From positions 53,958,727 to 54,022,726 of the forward strand of contig OZ022259.1 of the NCBI GenBank assembly GCA_963978905.1: a stretch of DNA of 64,000 nt, given 5' to 3'. The stretch comes from Trichostrongylus colubriformis. Lineage: Eukaryota > Nematoda > Chromadorea > Rhabditida > Trichostrongylidae. The position numbers and the translations under genes are program-made. The notes below the pieces were generated by a model. It was not told the DNA's origin and ran no database searches. It saw nothing but the letters and a program-made list of their open reading frames with translations. Shown one piece after another: positions 9,601 through 20,205 of the stretch. How positions within the stretch are numbered: position 1 is the first letter of the stretch; every line of letters begins with the position of its first letter.

Positions 9601-11290
9601 TGCCAAATGGTAATTGCTAAACGCACATAATTGTCAGTTTCGACTACTTTACTACCATCCCAGTCTTATGTAAAAGGTATGATAACAGTTTTTTTGCTCC
9701 CATACCTCAAACTATGGAAGCAAGAGAAAAGAAGAGCAAAAGAAAAAGCAAAGAAGTCAATTACACTGAATACTTGCAATTGATGCAGGACTCCGGATAA
9801 AGTCAAGGATCAGCAAAACACTAGCCTTGTGTACACGCAATCTTCATCCACTTTCTGATGAACGATTAGGAGACAACACAACATACATGGGATTAAGACA
9901 ACTATCACTCAAAATGTAATCATAGGCATGACCTGACCGCATCCTAACAGGTATCCCGGAGTCCTGTGAAAAAGGTGTGTTAAGCGCGGCGATTCCTTCC
10001 ATGCATTTCGGTGAATGTTCCAATAAGCCATCCAATGGGCGATAGTATAATATACAGGGATCCACTCACACTGCTCTGTGTAAATACACAGCGAAACGTT
10101 ATGCTGGTTCTCCTACGAACCATGCAAATGAGGCTATATCATATGTAGATATAATGAACCATTGGTATATAGTCAAACAGGCACACCGGCCGTTGGAATA
10201 ATACAAAGTCTCTTTTCCCTCTTTTTTCTCGGCGACGTCTCTTCGAAGAACACAGGAAGTTCACAAAATCCCTCTATTGCGTGTTCTTTTGGGAGAACCA
10301 TAAGAAAAATCAGGCTCTGCCATAACAACAAGAAAGAGCAAACAGGAAGATTTCATCTGCAGCCGTCACTGAATAAGGCAATTACCACTCACTACGTTCT
10401 AGACGAGAAGCAGAGCACCATGGAAAGCTGTGTGGCAGGAACAATTTCACCACAAAATGAACAAAAGTTTTGAATGCCGTTTTACTGCACCAAATAGGGG
10501 AAAATTGACTTGAACCTAAGTTGCCAATCTTGCAGAAATAGCCGAAATCAAGTGTCGGAAACGGGGGTCACCCTTGTTCGTGTTCCGATAAAGTCGCAAT
10601 AGATCAAAAATCGCTATCTTTAACTGTGCACTCACAATGTCGGCATACTCAGCAATTCAAGGCATCCAGCAGAAGAAACTGCACAGTTGAACAAGCTGTC
10701 AAGAGCAATCAGCTCAGCAAACAATCCCACGGTTTCTGGCTCAGTCAAAACATCTGAACAGTCAACGGATGATCAAAACATAAGAAACGGGAAAAGCTTA
10801 TGCAACACCTAAACAGACATCTAATAGCCCAATGCAACCGTCTGTGAACCGTAGTCATCCAGTAATCTTCAATGGTCGACGAAGACAACAGTAGGAAATA
10901 GGAATTGCCACAAGAGAATTCTCTACTAAGCTCAACTACACTCAGTAACAGCCAAACTGTACCCAACACTAACAGCAGCTGTCAGAAGGTGTCGATCGGC
11001 ACTATGACACCGCATGGATTCCGAGTCAGACACCCGCTACTGGGAGTACCTACATTTTCTGAGATCCGCAGAAAGCTAACTTACTTTGCGTCATTGTTGA
11101 ATCGTAATTCCCAGCGATTCTGACCTAAGATAGAAACTGATGTTACTATTGCCGAAACAGGCTCTAACAGGAAAAGGCTTGCTTTGTCAGCAGCATCCCA
11201 GTAATGGAAAAAAGCAGGCGCTAGCAATCAAAATGCTGAAAAAGTATTACGACTGATCCGCAAACGTGGCAGGTATATTAATGAATCAGG
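6660..11290. repeat. Duplicated block A (about 4.3 kb), partner of 24508-28676
   Basis: Long stretches align collinearly with block B: TCTGAAATTTCGAATAGTGA near 6730, CATGTTCTGTGTGTGTCAG near 7450, GGTACGGACTGCTCACGG near 7630, and GGCTGTCGCAC near 8360, continuing to GCAAACGTGGCAG near 11260. A carries extra sequence at about 6918-7100 and an R2 MITE at 7962-8290. B carries a MULE MITE that A lacks. The first part also resembles the minus-strand repeats at 33420-34150 and 42034-42430. No protein-coding gene could be supported in either copy, so this is a large dispersed repeat or a segmental duplication. Confidence 0.8.
7962..8290 (-). mobile_element. R2 MITE (TTAA class), shortened copy
   Basis: The minus strand starts AGGAACCGAAAGGGG at 8290 and ends with the complement of AGACACC at 7962. 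It is flanked by TCAA (7958-7961) and TTAA (8291-8294). Block B keeps the uninterrupted sequence (CTCAAGGCAATAT near 25817), which confirms the insertion limits. It is 329 bp against about 457 bp for the copies at 16.5 and 18.5 kb, so it has an internal deletion. Confidence 0.8.
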
Positions 11291-11947
11291 TCCAGCATTT
11301 CTCGCAAGCTAATGTAAAACAAGGAGTTACTGCTAGACTCTTGATGTACATCTTCTCACGCATCATACATCGAGAGCGTCCCTCCAAGCACCTTCCCCAT
11401 CCCGAGCTCAGTGTCGTCTGCCACAAGTGTCTGGGCCCCAACACTCTATTGCCCCCCTCATGGCCACTACTGAACGCCTTGTCATCGGAACGATCAGTGC
11501 TCGATCTCTTTCTTCAAGGCCCGCCAAATCGAAGTGCAGAATGCTTCGACAAGTCGGGTGCGATGTATGCGGAGTAACAGAAGCAGGAATATAGGGAAAG
11601 GAAAGTAAATCCTGCCATCAGGTACGGTTGCTTCCATTCCGGGGCCGACAATGCTAACCGTATAGTGGCGTTTTCGCGCAACAGCCACTAGCGTGGAAAC
11701 TGCGTATCATGCCGATAAGTGACAGAATGGCAACTCTTTATAATCCTCTGTTCAGAGTTGCCTTGATGAGTACGAAGACTTTCCAGAATAGGTGGAGCAC
11801 AGATGCAGGGAAGTCCCAAAAGGATGCACATCTATCCGTCTAAGAGACATAAATGTCAAAACTAGGAAGCGAAGATGCCATCGGAACTCACACTTTCAGC
11901 GCACCTAACAAGCGTGGCCACCTTCTCACAGAATGCTTACCAGATTA

Positions 11948-12038
11948 GGCCGCTTCCATACTTTGCGCACCGACGCCGTCACGCGCGTGACGCCGGCACG
12001 CGCGTGACGGCGTCGGTGCGCAAAGTATGGAAGCGGCC
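11948..12038. mobile_element. Perfect snap-back MITE, GGCCGC family, 3-bp target duplication
   Basis: Two 42-bp arms are exact reverse complements around the 7-nt loop ACGCCGG. Each end starts GGCCGCTTCCATACTTTGCG. The 3-bp direct repeat TTA flanks it (11945-11947 and 12039-12041). A 3-bp TWA duplication and ends starting GG fit PIF/Harbinger-type MITEs. It lies in the endonuclease part of the RTE pseudogene. A relative is at 34184-34418. Perfect arms suggest a young insertion. Confidence 0.85.
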
Positions 12039-13384
12039 TTAGAGTTTCGCGTGTGAAACAAAACCGGAGAAAGGGCCGCTTTAGGAATTGGCGAGGACCT
12101 AACCTAATGGTGCACGATCAGATCAGCTTCTCTGCTCTTCTCCATTGACGACCGTATTGGACTGCGGAAGCGTGAACAATTAGTTTGTCTCTGATCATCG
12201 AATGGTTCGCATGCAAATGATTGCTGGTAAAAATTTTCGACGTGGCGCGGCACGGATGCATCGCCCTTCCTCATTCTGTTTTCAGCTCGACCGCGGATAT
12301 ATAAGGTTCATTTTCCAACTCACCTTCATCCTCAAATGCTCAAAAAGCCTACGACATCATTCGGTCATTTGTGGAGACAGTTGCCGATGATTGCTGGACA
12401 ACTCGAAATAATCCTCGTGAGAGTTTCTCCAAGAATCTAGCTCCTACTTTCCGAGAGGATAGTCTTGAGAAACAGCACGTCTTCAGCAGGAAGTATCGAA
12501 TATTCCATGCATGCAACGCCGCAGGACCGCTCTGTTTGAGAATACTCGTAACAAGTGACACAATTGTGCAAACAGCGGTTGAGAAAGGCAGAAGCTGCAC
12601 GAAGAGAGGGAAATCTCAGGATTAGGCGTAATAAAGGACAGCGGAAAAGGAGAGTACTTGCAATGCGCAAAGGAAACTGCAGTAGTGATGTACTACAACA
12701 AACTATACAGGTGATCTACGAATTTTCCTTCGTCCATCTTTACTTCCCTCGAAATATAACCTCCCTTTTGCAATGATCCATCAGAGCATGCCCTCTCTCA
12801 ACTCCAATTTGGAGGGTCACCTGGACCACATCGCATCACAGCGGAACAACTGGCCCTCGCAAACCCTGCAATTGCTTTTTCACATACCACTCTACTGAAC
12901 AGCATCAAAAGGGCGACAAAAACTCTGAAGCAACGACAACCGCGCATATCATGCTGTTATTTGGAAAAGAGCGATCCCAACAACGTAAACAACTTCCTAC
13001 TCATATCTCTGTTATCGGAAGTTCTCAAGGCAACTAATAGAGTCATTTGAAACAGCGTAGAGCAGTGGCTGAAAGAGACTGAGAGCCTAAGCCAGGCTGT
13101 GATTCGAAGTAACCATTCAACACGAGCAATATCCACGTCCCTAATCGAGTTTCAGAAAAGAGTGTTGAATATAGTTTTCCTTTCTATGCTTCCGTCGATT
13201 ACAAAGTAAGCATTTGATTGCCTAGATGGTCAGCGGTGTGGACAGCACTGTCAATGAGAGGTGTACACTCAGAACTCATAGAAATGCTACGAAGATTATA
13301 CATATGAACACTCTTCCACGTCTGTTCTTGTCAACTCTCACCCAGTTCCGGTCACCATTCAAAGAGGCAGCAAGCACGGAGATA

Positions 13385-13516
13385 CAGCCCATTTTGGAGC
13401 GCTTGATAGGCCGTGGCCTACGAACTTGGGTGAGAGCGTATCAAACTCTCTCACCCCGTCATGCACTCTCTCTCCCCACTCAGGCCACGCCCTATATAGC
13501 GCCGTGAAATGGGCTG
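13385..13516. mobile_element. Tc1/mariner-type MITE (TA target), copy 1
   Basis: The TIRs are CAGCCCATTTTGGAGCGC and CAGCCCATTTCACGGCGC, followed by GGCCGTGGCCTACG-like inner arms. The flanking TA at 13383-13384 and 13517-13518 is the target duplication. Removing the element rejoins the RT motif (GDT before, SPKL after), which shows the insertion limits. It is 132 bp with no coding capacity. Copy 2 is at 38350-38494. Confidence 0.85.
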
Positions 13517-14335
13517 TACATAGAGCCCCAAACTCTCCAATGTCACCTTACAGTTCTTTCTCGACTCTGTAAATTGAGAAACATGCGGACTGAAAATGGA
13601 CGGCAGGTTGCTCTCTCGTTTTGAATATGCAAATGACGTTAATCTACTAGCTTCGTCGCGTTCCATGTTGAAAAAGATGCTGCAGCTCCTGGCAAACGCA
13701 TCCACCAGCGTCGGACTCCTGCTTAACCCAGAAAAGACAACTTTGCTTGCGAGTTGTGGAATACCCTGCCATAATCTGTCTCAATGAAAAACTCTTCACG
13801 TTGTTAACCACATCTCTACCTCGGCTGCTACCTTCCCTTCCATCTGAACCGGTGAGCCGACACTGTCCACCGAATATGGTCCGGATGGAATGCTTTCAAA
13901 AGCTCTGTGTGTATTTTCTGCAAGCGGGTAGTTTCTCTCCCACTGAAGAGACGAACCTTCCACATATGTGTGACACCAGCACTACTCTATGGGGCGGGGA
14001 CCTGCGCGCTGCGATCATCGGACATCAGAAATTTGGCTGCAACACAAAGAAAAATGGAGAGAAGAATACTGGGACTGTTAATATTGAACCGATTAAGCGG
14101 TGGAAGGTTGAGATCTTTTACGAAATTGAACGACTGGACCACCGAAGCTTCCAGGGAGGAGCTTCTATTGGCCAAAAGATAAGAGAAATGGACGAAAGCG
14201 AATGGGTACGAATGATAACGACGTGGATTCCTTATGACTACGTGGGCCAAAGGAGGCTAGGACGTCCGCGTACTAGATGACGCGATCATCTATTGAAGAA
14301 GATTGGCTAGTGCTGGTGGGTATGACAAATGGAGA

Positions 14336-15437
14336 GTTCAACCACGCAGATACTGCATTCGAATATGGATTCGTAGTAAAACTTGTGAACTTGTGCACAT
14401 GTGGAAGGACCGCAACTATAACTGCTGTTTGAATATGTTGACGTCATATACTTTCCCAGTTCACAGAAACGATTTATGCTCCCTAGTAAAAGATGACTAC
14501 GAAGCCGGGATCCCATTTATGGTGAGCTCAATTACCAATTCTTCTGATGAATAATCATTCTGCAGGAGAAAACAAAACTTGCGACCAGGACATTGTCGGA
14601 TTTGAGTAAGTCAATCAATGTGGCTATGGGGACCGATAGGAAGGACATTCAGTAACAGACCACACTATGAACAAAGAGCCAAACAAACTTGTCTCTGAAG
14701 GGGAATACACCCATTATTAGCAATGTATTAGATTCAGCTCGACAGAGGAGCGTCGAGAGAAGCGAAACGACAATGAGTTCGATGCATATGTTCAGAACAG
14801 TGTATAATTTCGAAGTGTGCCCAGCTTTCGTAAAATGTCAAAAGTGTGAGAAGGACAACCATTCCTAACTAAACTGACTATCAACACCGAAATGATCGGA
14901 TACCACGAATTTGCCTTCATGAGCTCAATTTCGAGCGTCATCATTATAGTAGATGATAACTGCTGTCAGCAGCTTCCGAGAAGAAATAGTCGACAACGAA
15001 AACCGTGTTTCGAATGTTATCCCTCAGGAAAGTAGCAGTCGAATCGAGAAAAATTCGGCCATGCGAAAGCATCGACAATGAGCGAAACAGATGCGTAATA
15101 AGAAGCGAAAACCCTTCCCAAGAGTTCAACAGAGCTCTATCAAATTATTGAGCCTCACTAAAGCTACCGACACTTCAGCCTATCACATCATGGAACTCAA
15201 CTACCATTGCAAGAAGAGGAGAATAATGAGATTTCTTCAAATTTGAACCAAAGTCGCCCCCATCCCGCTGTTGTGCTATCACAACATCAAAGCATTAAAT
15301 GAATGATAGTTGAATATTTTCAAATTAATTATGAATGATGAGTTCCATTCGAAATGTATCCATACGGACTCAACCTTCATACGTATTCTCAGTAGGATTT
15401 TGCAGTTGAACTACACAGAACCAGGTCTTCTTACTAA
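14336..15437. other. No gene recognised
   Basis: Only short open frames, none with a recognisable motif or plausible exon boundaries. No repeat shared with the rest of the window was noticed. Confidence 0.45.
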
Positions 15438-15954
15438 AGACAGCATTAGGGGTAATGTGGTTATTGAGAAATCCCTAAAAGACGTCACCCGCATGTCATA
15501 GAAAGTAGGGCCTTAAAAACCGATTTATGGCGCAATCCCTCTCTAAAAGCGCGCCATGTGCTGTAGAGACGGTGCAACGCTTATCACCTGACGCCTTTGG
15601 ATGACAAACCCCACCACTGGGCGATGCGATGATCAGCCACGATAAAAGTTGCCAAGGGTTGAAGGTATCGCGCTTTCTCGTTTCCAGCTTAAAGCTCACT
15701 CCAGAAAATAGATGCTGTCGTACTCCTGAACACCCCTCGTGTTTACGACGTGGCAACATGCCAATGGAAAACTTGTGTGGACCACCCGCCTGTTGACAGA
15801 AAGGTCGTCCGTGTCCAGAATCAACGGTGAGGGGTCTTATCTGACAAGCCTTTGTCATTTCCTTCATTTTTCTTCACTGTCGTATTACTAAGCACCATGA
15901 CTTTATATTCACTACATTTTTCATTCTTCGTCTGAACTTTCCCTGTCGCTTCCT
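15438..15954 (+). mobile_element. R3 MITE (TTAA class), copy 1
   Basis: The left end AGACAGCATTAGGGGTAATG and the right end (complement AGGAAGCGACAGGG) are flanked by CTAA and TTAA. It aligns throughout with 37574-38082 and 54325-54868, sharing GTGGCAACATGCCAATGGAA near 15750. It is about 517 bp with no coding capacity. Confidence 0.8.
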
Positions 15955-16499
15955 TTAAGTAAGCATGGCACTCTCGTTCATGCCTTCTTGCAAATATCCT
16001 CGAAAACGAACGCGTGCTAAAGCCAGTTGCTATGCGTGTGGTTCGCACACATTACTCTTGACCCCGCCCACGCTATCCTGTATGAGTTACCATAAGAAAG
16101 TATTACATAGATTACATCCAGTTGGCCACCAGCCAAAATACAGTTGAGAAAGGATGACTATTTGTCGAAATATTTGGCCGTAGGCAAATTATGTGTGCTT
16201 GCGGCAATCATATTAGGTTGGTGCATACAGTAGCGCTCAAAAAGTCTTCGTCCAAGTGGTTTTTCAGTTTTTACTTTTTTTTCTACTGGACCGATCTAAT
16301 AGGGATTTTATTTAGAAGAGTATGTTGAACCTGGAGACATTGCACACTAGATGTACTATTTTGGCGCTGAAAGGTTGAAGGTACGTGGTTATATTGAATT
16401 TTTTAATTTGACATCAGCTTTTTCCGCTTTCCATGTCCACTAAATCTTTACCTTTTTCTTTTCTGAACCCGCTTTAACGCTTCGATTCGATATTGTTAA
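15955..16499. other. Mostly unassigned; single mariner-TIR-like motif near 16213
   Basis: ATTAGGTTGGTGCATACAGT at about 16211-16230 resembles a mariner terminal repeat of the TTAGGTTGG type. No partner end or transposase was found, so this may be a remnant. The rest shows nothing recognisable. Confidence 0.35.
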
Positions 16500-16956
16500 A
16501 GGAACCGAAAGGGGGGTCCGAAACAAGAGGAAGATGCAAAGAAATGAGCATTTTGTAATGAACACTCAAGGTTAGAAGCGATAATAGGCGAAAAAACCCG
16601 GACTTAAAAGCGCGACGCTGCGGTGTGTATTCGCATCCCATTCGCATCAGCGCATCCATTCCGAGTTGTCCGCTGTAGGAGACGGGCCGTGGGCCAACGT
16701 TAATTTTAGCACCTAATTCCCAGCACAGTAGAGTGCTCCTTCCCTACTACATTATCATCCATATAAGTACATCTAGAAACAATACAAGAAAGAACAGAAG
16801 AAAAAGTAAAAGAAAAAACAACTTTATAATAAAAACATCTCCTCCTCGCACCATGCCAAGGCGTCAAATTGGCAAGTTTGTGCAATGGCGGCCACTTGAA
16901 CTCGTCCACACTACGTCTGTTCTACCGTAAGCCGAAATTACCCCCTTGTGGTGTCT
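16500..16956 (+). mobile_element. R2 MITE (TTAA class), full-length copy
   Basis: It starts AGGAACCGAAAGGGGGG and ends as the complement of AGACACCACAAGGGGG, flanked by TTAA at 16496-16499 and 16957-16960. At 457 bp it is collinear with 18497-18954. It sits just upstream of the Tc1 pseudogene. Confidence 0.85.
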
Positions 16957-16964
16957 TTAAGGCT

Positions 16965-17775
16965 GCAGCGCTTGAGTTATTGGCTGGAAGAGCAGAAGTT
17001 CTTCAAGGTGTACGTGAAGTGGCCGTGAAAATGAAGGAGTCTGGGATAAAGATCAATGCCATTTCATGTATCTTGGAGATATCCTATCAAACGATATAAT
17101 CGATCTTGAAACGGGGTAATGCTCAAAGGACGGGAAGACCACGCTCCACTCCTTCCATGCAGGACAGACGCTTCATTCGTCGCTCAAGTAGATCCCCACC
17201 CTAAGGCTGTATCCCCATCCTAAACCTGTGAACATCGCTGCCGAGCTTGCTGAAAGTGATGGCCTTCAAATTAGTCAACAGAATCTGAGAAGACGCCTTA
17301 ATGATGCTGGAATCTACGGACGATAGCCAGCCGAAAACCGTTCATAACAACAAGGAATAGGAGAGCTACAGTTGTATTCGCGTAGCGCTATCTCACTTCG
17401 AGTTCAGCGGGATGGAGCAAAGTCCTTTTTACGGATGAACGCAAGTTCACTTTGTTCGGATATGGTAGAATCCAGTATGTGAGGCGCCCTTCTGGCGAAA
17501 GATTCAATCCGAACTATACCAAACCCGCAGTCAAGCAGGGTGGATGGTCGTGATGGTGCATGGGGCTTTCTCACTGAATGGAATGGATCCCGTTCTGAAG
17601 ATCGACGGGACGATAACACAGAAAAAGTACAAAAACACGTTGATCAACATCGGAATACCATGAGAAGACGAATGCTTGCTGGTTAAATTCTGCAGCAGGA
17701 TAACCACCCAAAACGCATGTCTTGCGGCACATGCGTCTTTCCTCAAGACTTCACCACTTCGGAGCTTATGATCGA
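16965..17775 (+). pseudogene. Tc1-like transposase, degenerate
   Basis: Pieces in several frames follow the order of a DD34E transposase. The N-terminal helix-turn-helix is MKESGIKINAISCILEISYQ (about 17030-17090). The AT-hook-like GRPRSTP is near 17137. The first catalytic segment is VLFTDERKFTLFGYG (about 17422-17466), followed by YVRRPSGERFNPNYTKP. The second catalytic Asp is in QQDNHPKRM (about 17693-17719). Stops and frameshifts occur throughout. It adjoins the left edge of the duplicated gene block, so it probably inserted at the end of gene copy 1. Confidence 0.8.
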
Positions 17776-17978
17776 GGCATGCTCTAACTCGCTATGGTAA
17801 TTGAAACTTGATAATGTTCGAAAGCAGCGAAATTTTGACCTAATACTTTAGTTTGGGCCTAATACTGACTTGAGAACCCCTATTAATTACAGGATACTCT
17901 TACGACAGATGTATTATGTATTATATGAGCGTGTGGATACTGAAAATTATCGAAATTTCACATCATTGCAATCCTCAC

Positions 17979-18100
17979 TTGATTTCGTCTTCGGTGTAGG
18001 TTCCCATTGGAAGCAGAACTTCTGAGCCACAGTTGATGGAAACAACAGCGACTAACGCACCTTGGTAATAACTGGCAACCTTTACCAAAAGGTTTATTTG
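17979..18100 (-). CDS. Internal exon F of the duplicated VWA-type gene, copy 1
   Basis: On the minus strand an acceptor TTTCAG precedes 18100 and a donor GTGAGG follows 17979. Between them are 40 open codons plus two bases: QINLLVKVASYYQG, VAVVSINCGSEVLLPM and GTYTEDEI. The paralogous exon at 30525-30646 has the same length, the same splice positions and mostly conservative changes. That is good evidence of a real coding exon. The fold is not identified. It lies downstream of exons D and E of the gene at 20206-21970. Confidence 0.65.
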
Positions 18101-18496
18101 CTGAAATACCATACACACATTTCAAAGCTAAAATGATATATTGTGTCCTTACTTACTGTCTTTTCAATTTATCTTCAATTGACATGGAAAATTAAACTTA
18201 ATGATTAAGCGTTGAGAAATCCATAACTGAAGTAAGTAAAATCAAGCTCAAGTGCATGGACATTCTCCATTTCAGTACCATCTCGGATACCGATTTTATC
18301 TTCTCTCACTCAAGGCACACGATCGATCCTTCAAAGCGAAGAGGGAAAAACGAAGGCAGGAAATTTGCAGTTCTTCGAAGGTGCCAGCAAGGGCGGCAAA
18401 CACATATTAAGCGCACTGTAAATGTCGGAAAGGCGAACAGGCGATCGTGAGTAGGACGGAGTAATCTGGACCGACCTACAACCATTTATTGCTTAA

Positions 18497-18954
18497 AGGA
18501 ACCGGAAGGGGGTCCGAAACAAGAGAAACATACAAAGAAATGAGCATTTCGTAACGAACGCAGAAGGTTAGAAGCGATAATCGGTGAAAAAACCCGAACT
18601 CAAAAGTGCATCGCTGCGGTGTGTATTCGCGCCTCATTCGCATCATCGCACTGGCGTTCCGAGTTGTCCGCTGTAGGAGACGGCCGCGGGCCAACTTTAG
18701 TTGTAGCACCTGACTCCCAGCGCAGTGGAGTGGCCATTCCCAACTACATTAACATTCATGTAAGTACATCTAGAAACAATATAAGAAAGAACAAAGGAGA
18801 AGGTAAAAGGAATGAACAACTTTATAATGGAAACATCTTCTCTTGGCACCATGCCAAGGCGTCAAATTGGCGAGTTTGTGCAATGGCGGTCACTTGAACT
18901 CGTCCACACTGCGTCTGTTCTACCGTAAGCCAAAATTACTCCCTTACGGTGTCT
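18497..18954 (+). mobile_element. R2 MITE (TTAA class) inserted in gene copy 1
   Basis: Its TIRs AGGAACCGGAAGGGGG and AGACACCGTAAGGGAG are flanked by TTAA at 18493-18496 and 18955-18958. Copy 2 of the block (about 31029-31036) keeps a single TTAA in the same context, TATTGCTTAATCGCC, so the empty site is visible. It is 458 bp. Confidence 0.92.
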
Positions 18955-20205
18955 TTAATCGCCTAATCACCTAATCACCCGAATTGTCAACTCCGAACAA
19001 TGCCTAATGATGTATTTCTTCAGCGCGCTTCTGGCTCCTGTATGTGCGCCGTTAGGAGAGGGTTTCTCAATTAGAGCGACCTAAGGGAGCCGCACGTAAT
19101 GGGTCATTAGATTACCACGTCTTGCGCATCATTTTTGGGGTAACACACTGTACTCGCCCATTTAAATAGGGTGACCCAAGCTCGCGCACACCACTCCACA
19201 CACCGCACGCTGCGTTGCAAAATTTAATTCTAATGATACGTGCCCGTGTATGCGCGATGGGTCACTTCTTTCCCTTTTTAACTCGGTCACTTGGAGCGCA
19301 TCGCTCTTCGGTGGATATCGAATGATATCTTTTACTTCAGAGTTCTTCAGTGTCGTTTTTCTTCACTGATGCTCACTCAGGGTCCGGTGTGACTTTAGTG
19401 CAGCAACTGTAGATATTAAGGCAGCCGACGATAGAGAAAGGAGGTGGTGTGGAATGTAGCGACGCTCCCATTACCCACGAATTGCGGATCTATTTGTGGA
19501 GAAGTGCCACCCATCCAACTTGCACAACTCCGGCTTCAATTAATTGGCACCAGACTGCTATGCGAGTACAGAAGCAGTGGCTTGCACATCAAATAGTTCA
19601 GGCAAGTCATTGTACTAACCAAATCGCGCACAAACGCGATTACGCTGCTGAAGGAGTGCGACCATATCCTGGAATGATTTGAGCCAAATACTGTGCCATT
19701 AATCGCCAATGTGAGAACCACTCTCAATCCGAGACTGAAGTGATGCACATGCTCAATTCCTGCGGTTTTTTCAGATAAAATGCAACGGGATAGAAAATTT
19801 TGGTGGTCAGTGTGATGTGAGGTGATATATGTCGCACTTCGTATCGAAAGTCGCGCTTTGGAGGCACACCATGCTTTACTTTCTCGGGGAAAATAGGTCC
19901 TTGAATGGCTGCCCCGGCCGCACAATGGATCTTCACGGTGTTGTGCCTGTTTGAACACAACCAAATTACACCTGGCCATAGGCAAACGAATTTCCAATGT
20001 GTAAGCTGCCTTCAGTGGCTGTACTGAATCATCTTCTCGCAAGTTTCCTTCTCCACGTGAGCGCCACATTGGAAATTCGTTCGTACAAGGCCAGGTGTGA
20101 TTTGGTTGGGTGGGCATGGCTTGGTTGTGTACAAATAAGCACAACACCGGGTGCAAAGTGCAGCCGCAACAAAGGTGCAGCCTGAGCAGTTACCCAAGGA
20201 CCTAC

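Larger units (their letters stand above)
11460..14335 (+). pseudogene. RTE non-LTR retrotransposon, near full length, degenerate (endonuclease + RT)
   Basis: The endonuclease region starts at 11460 with VIGTISARSLS and GCDVCGVTEAG, followed by KLGSEDAIGTHTFSAPNKRG, the Asn/His-rich core of APE-type nucleases. A MITE interrupts it at 11948. The reading continues through the linker (HPQMLKKPTTSFGHLWRQL) to RT: SPGPHRITAEQLA near 12820, NNFLLISLLSEVLKATNRVI near 12990, RSNHST near 13105, VTIQRGSKHGDT just before 13385, and then, after a second MITE, MDGRLLSRFEYANDVNLLA. ANDV stands in place of the catalytic FADD. The C-terminal part has PALLYGAGTCALRSS and RRLGRPRTR. Many stops and frame changes make it inactive. 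It belongs to a different RTE lineage from the copies at 1 and 34.6 kb. Confidence 0.87.

Noticed and set aside
18955..18980. Short telomere-like CCTAATCACCTAATCACC
   Set aside because: Only two or three imperfect units. Too short to mean anything.
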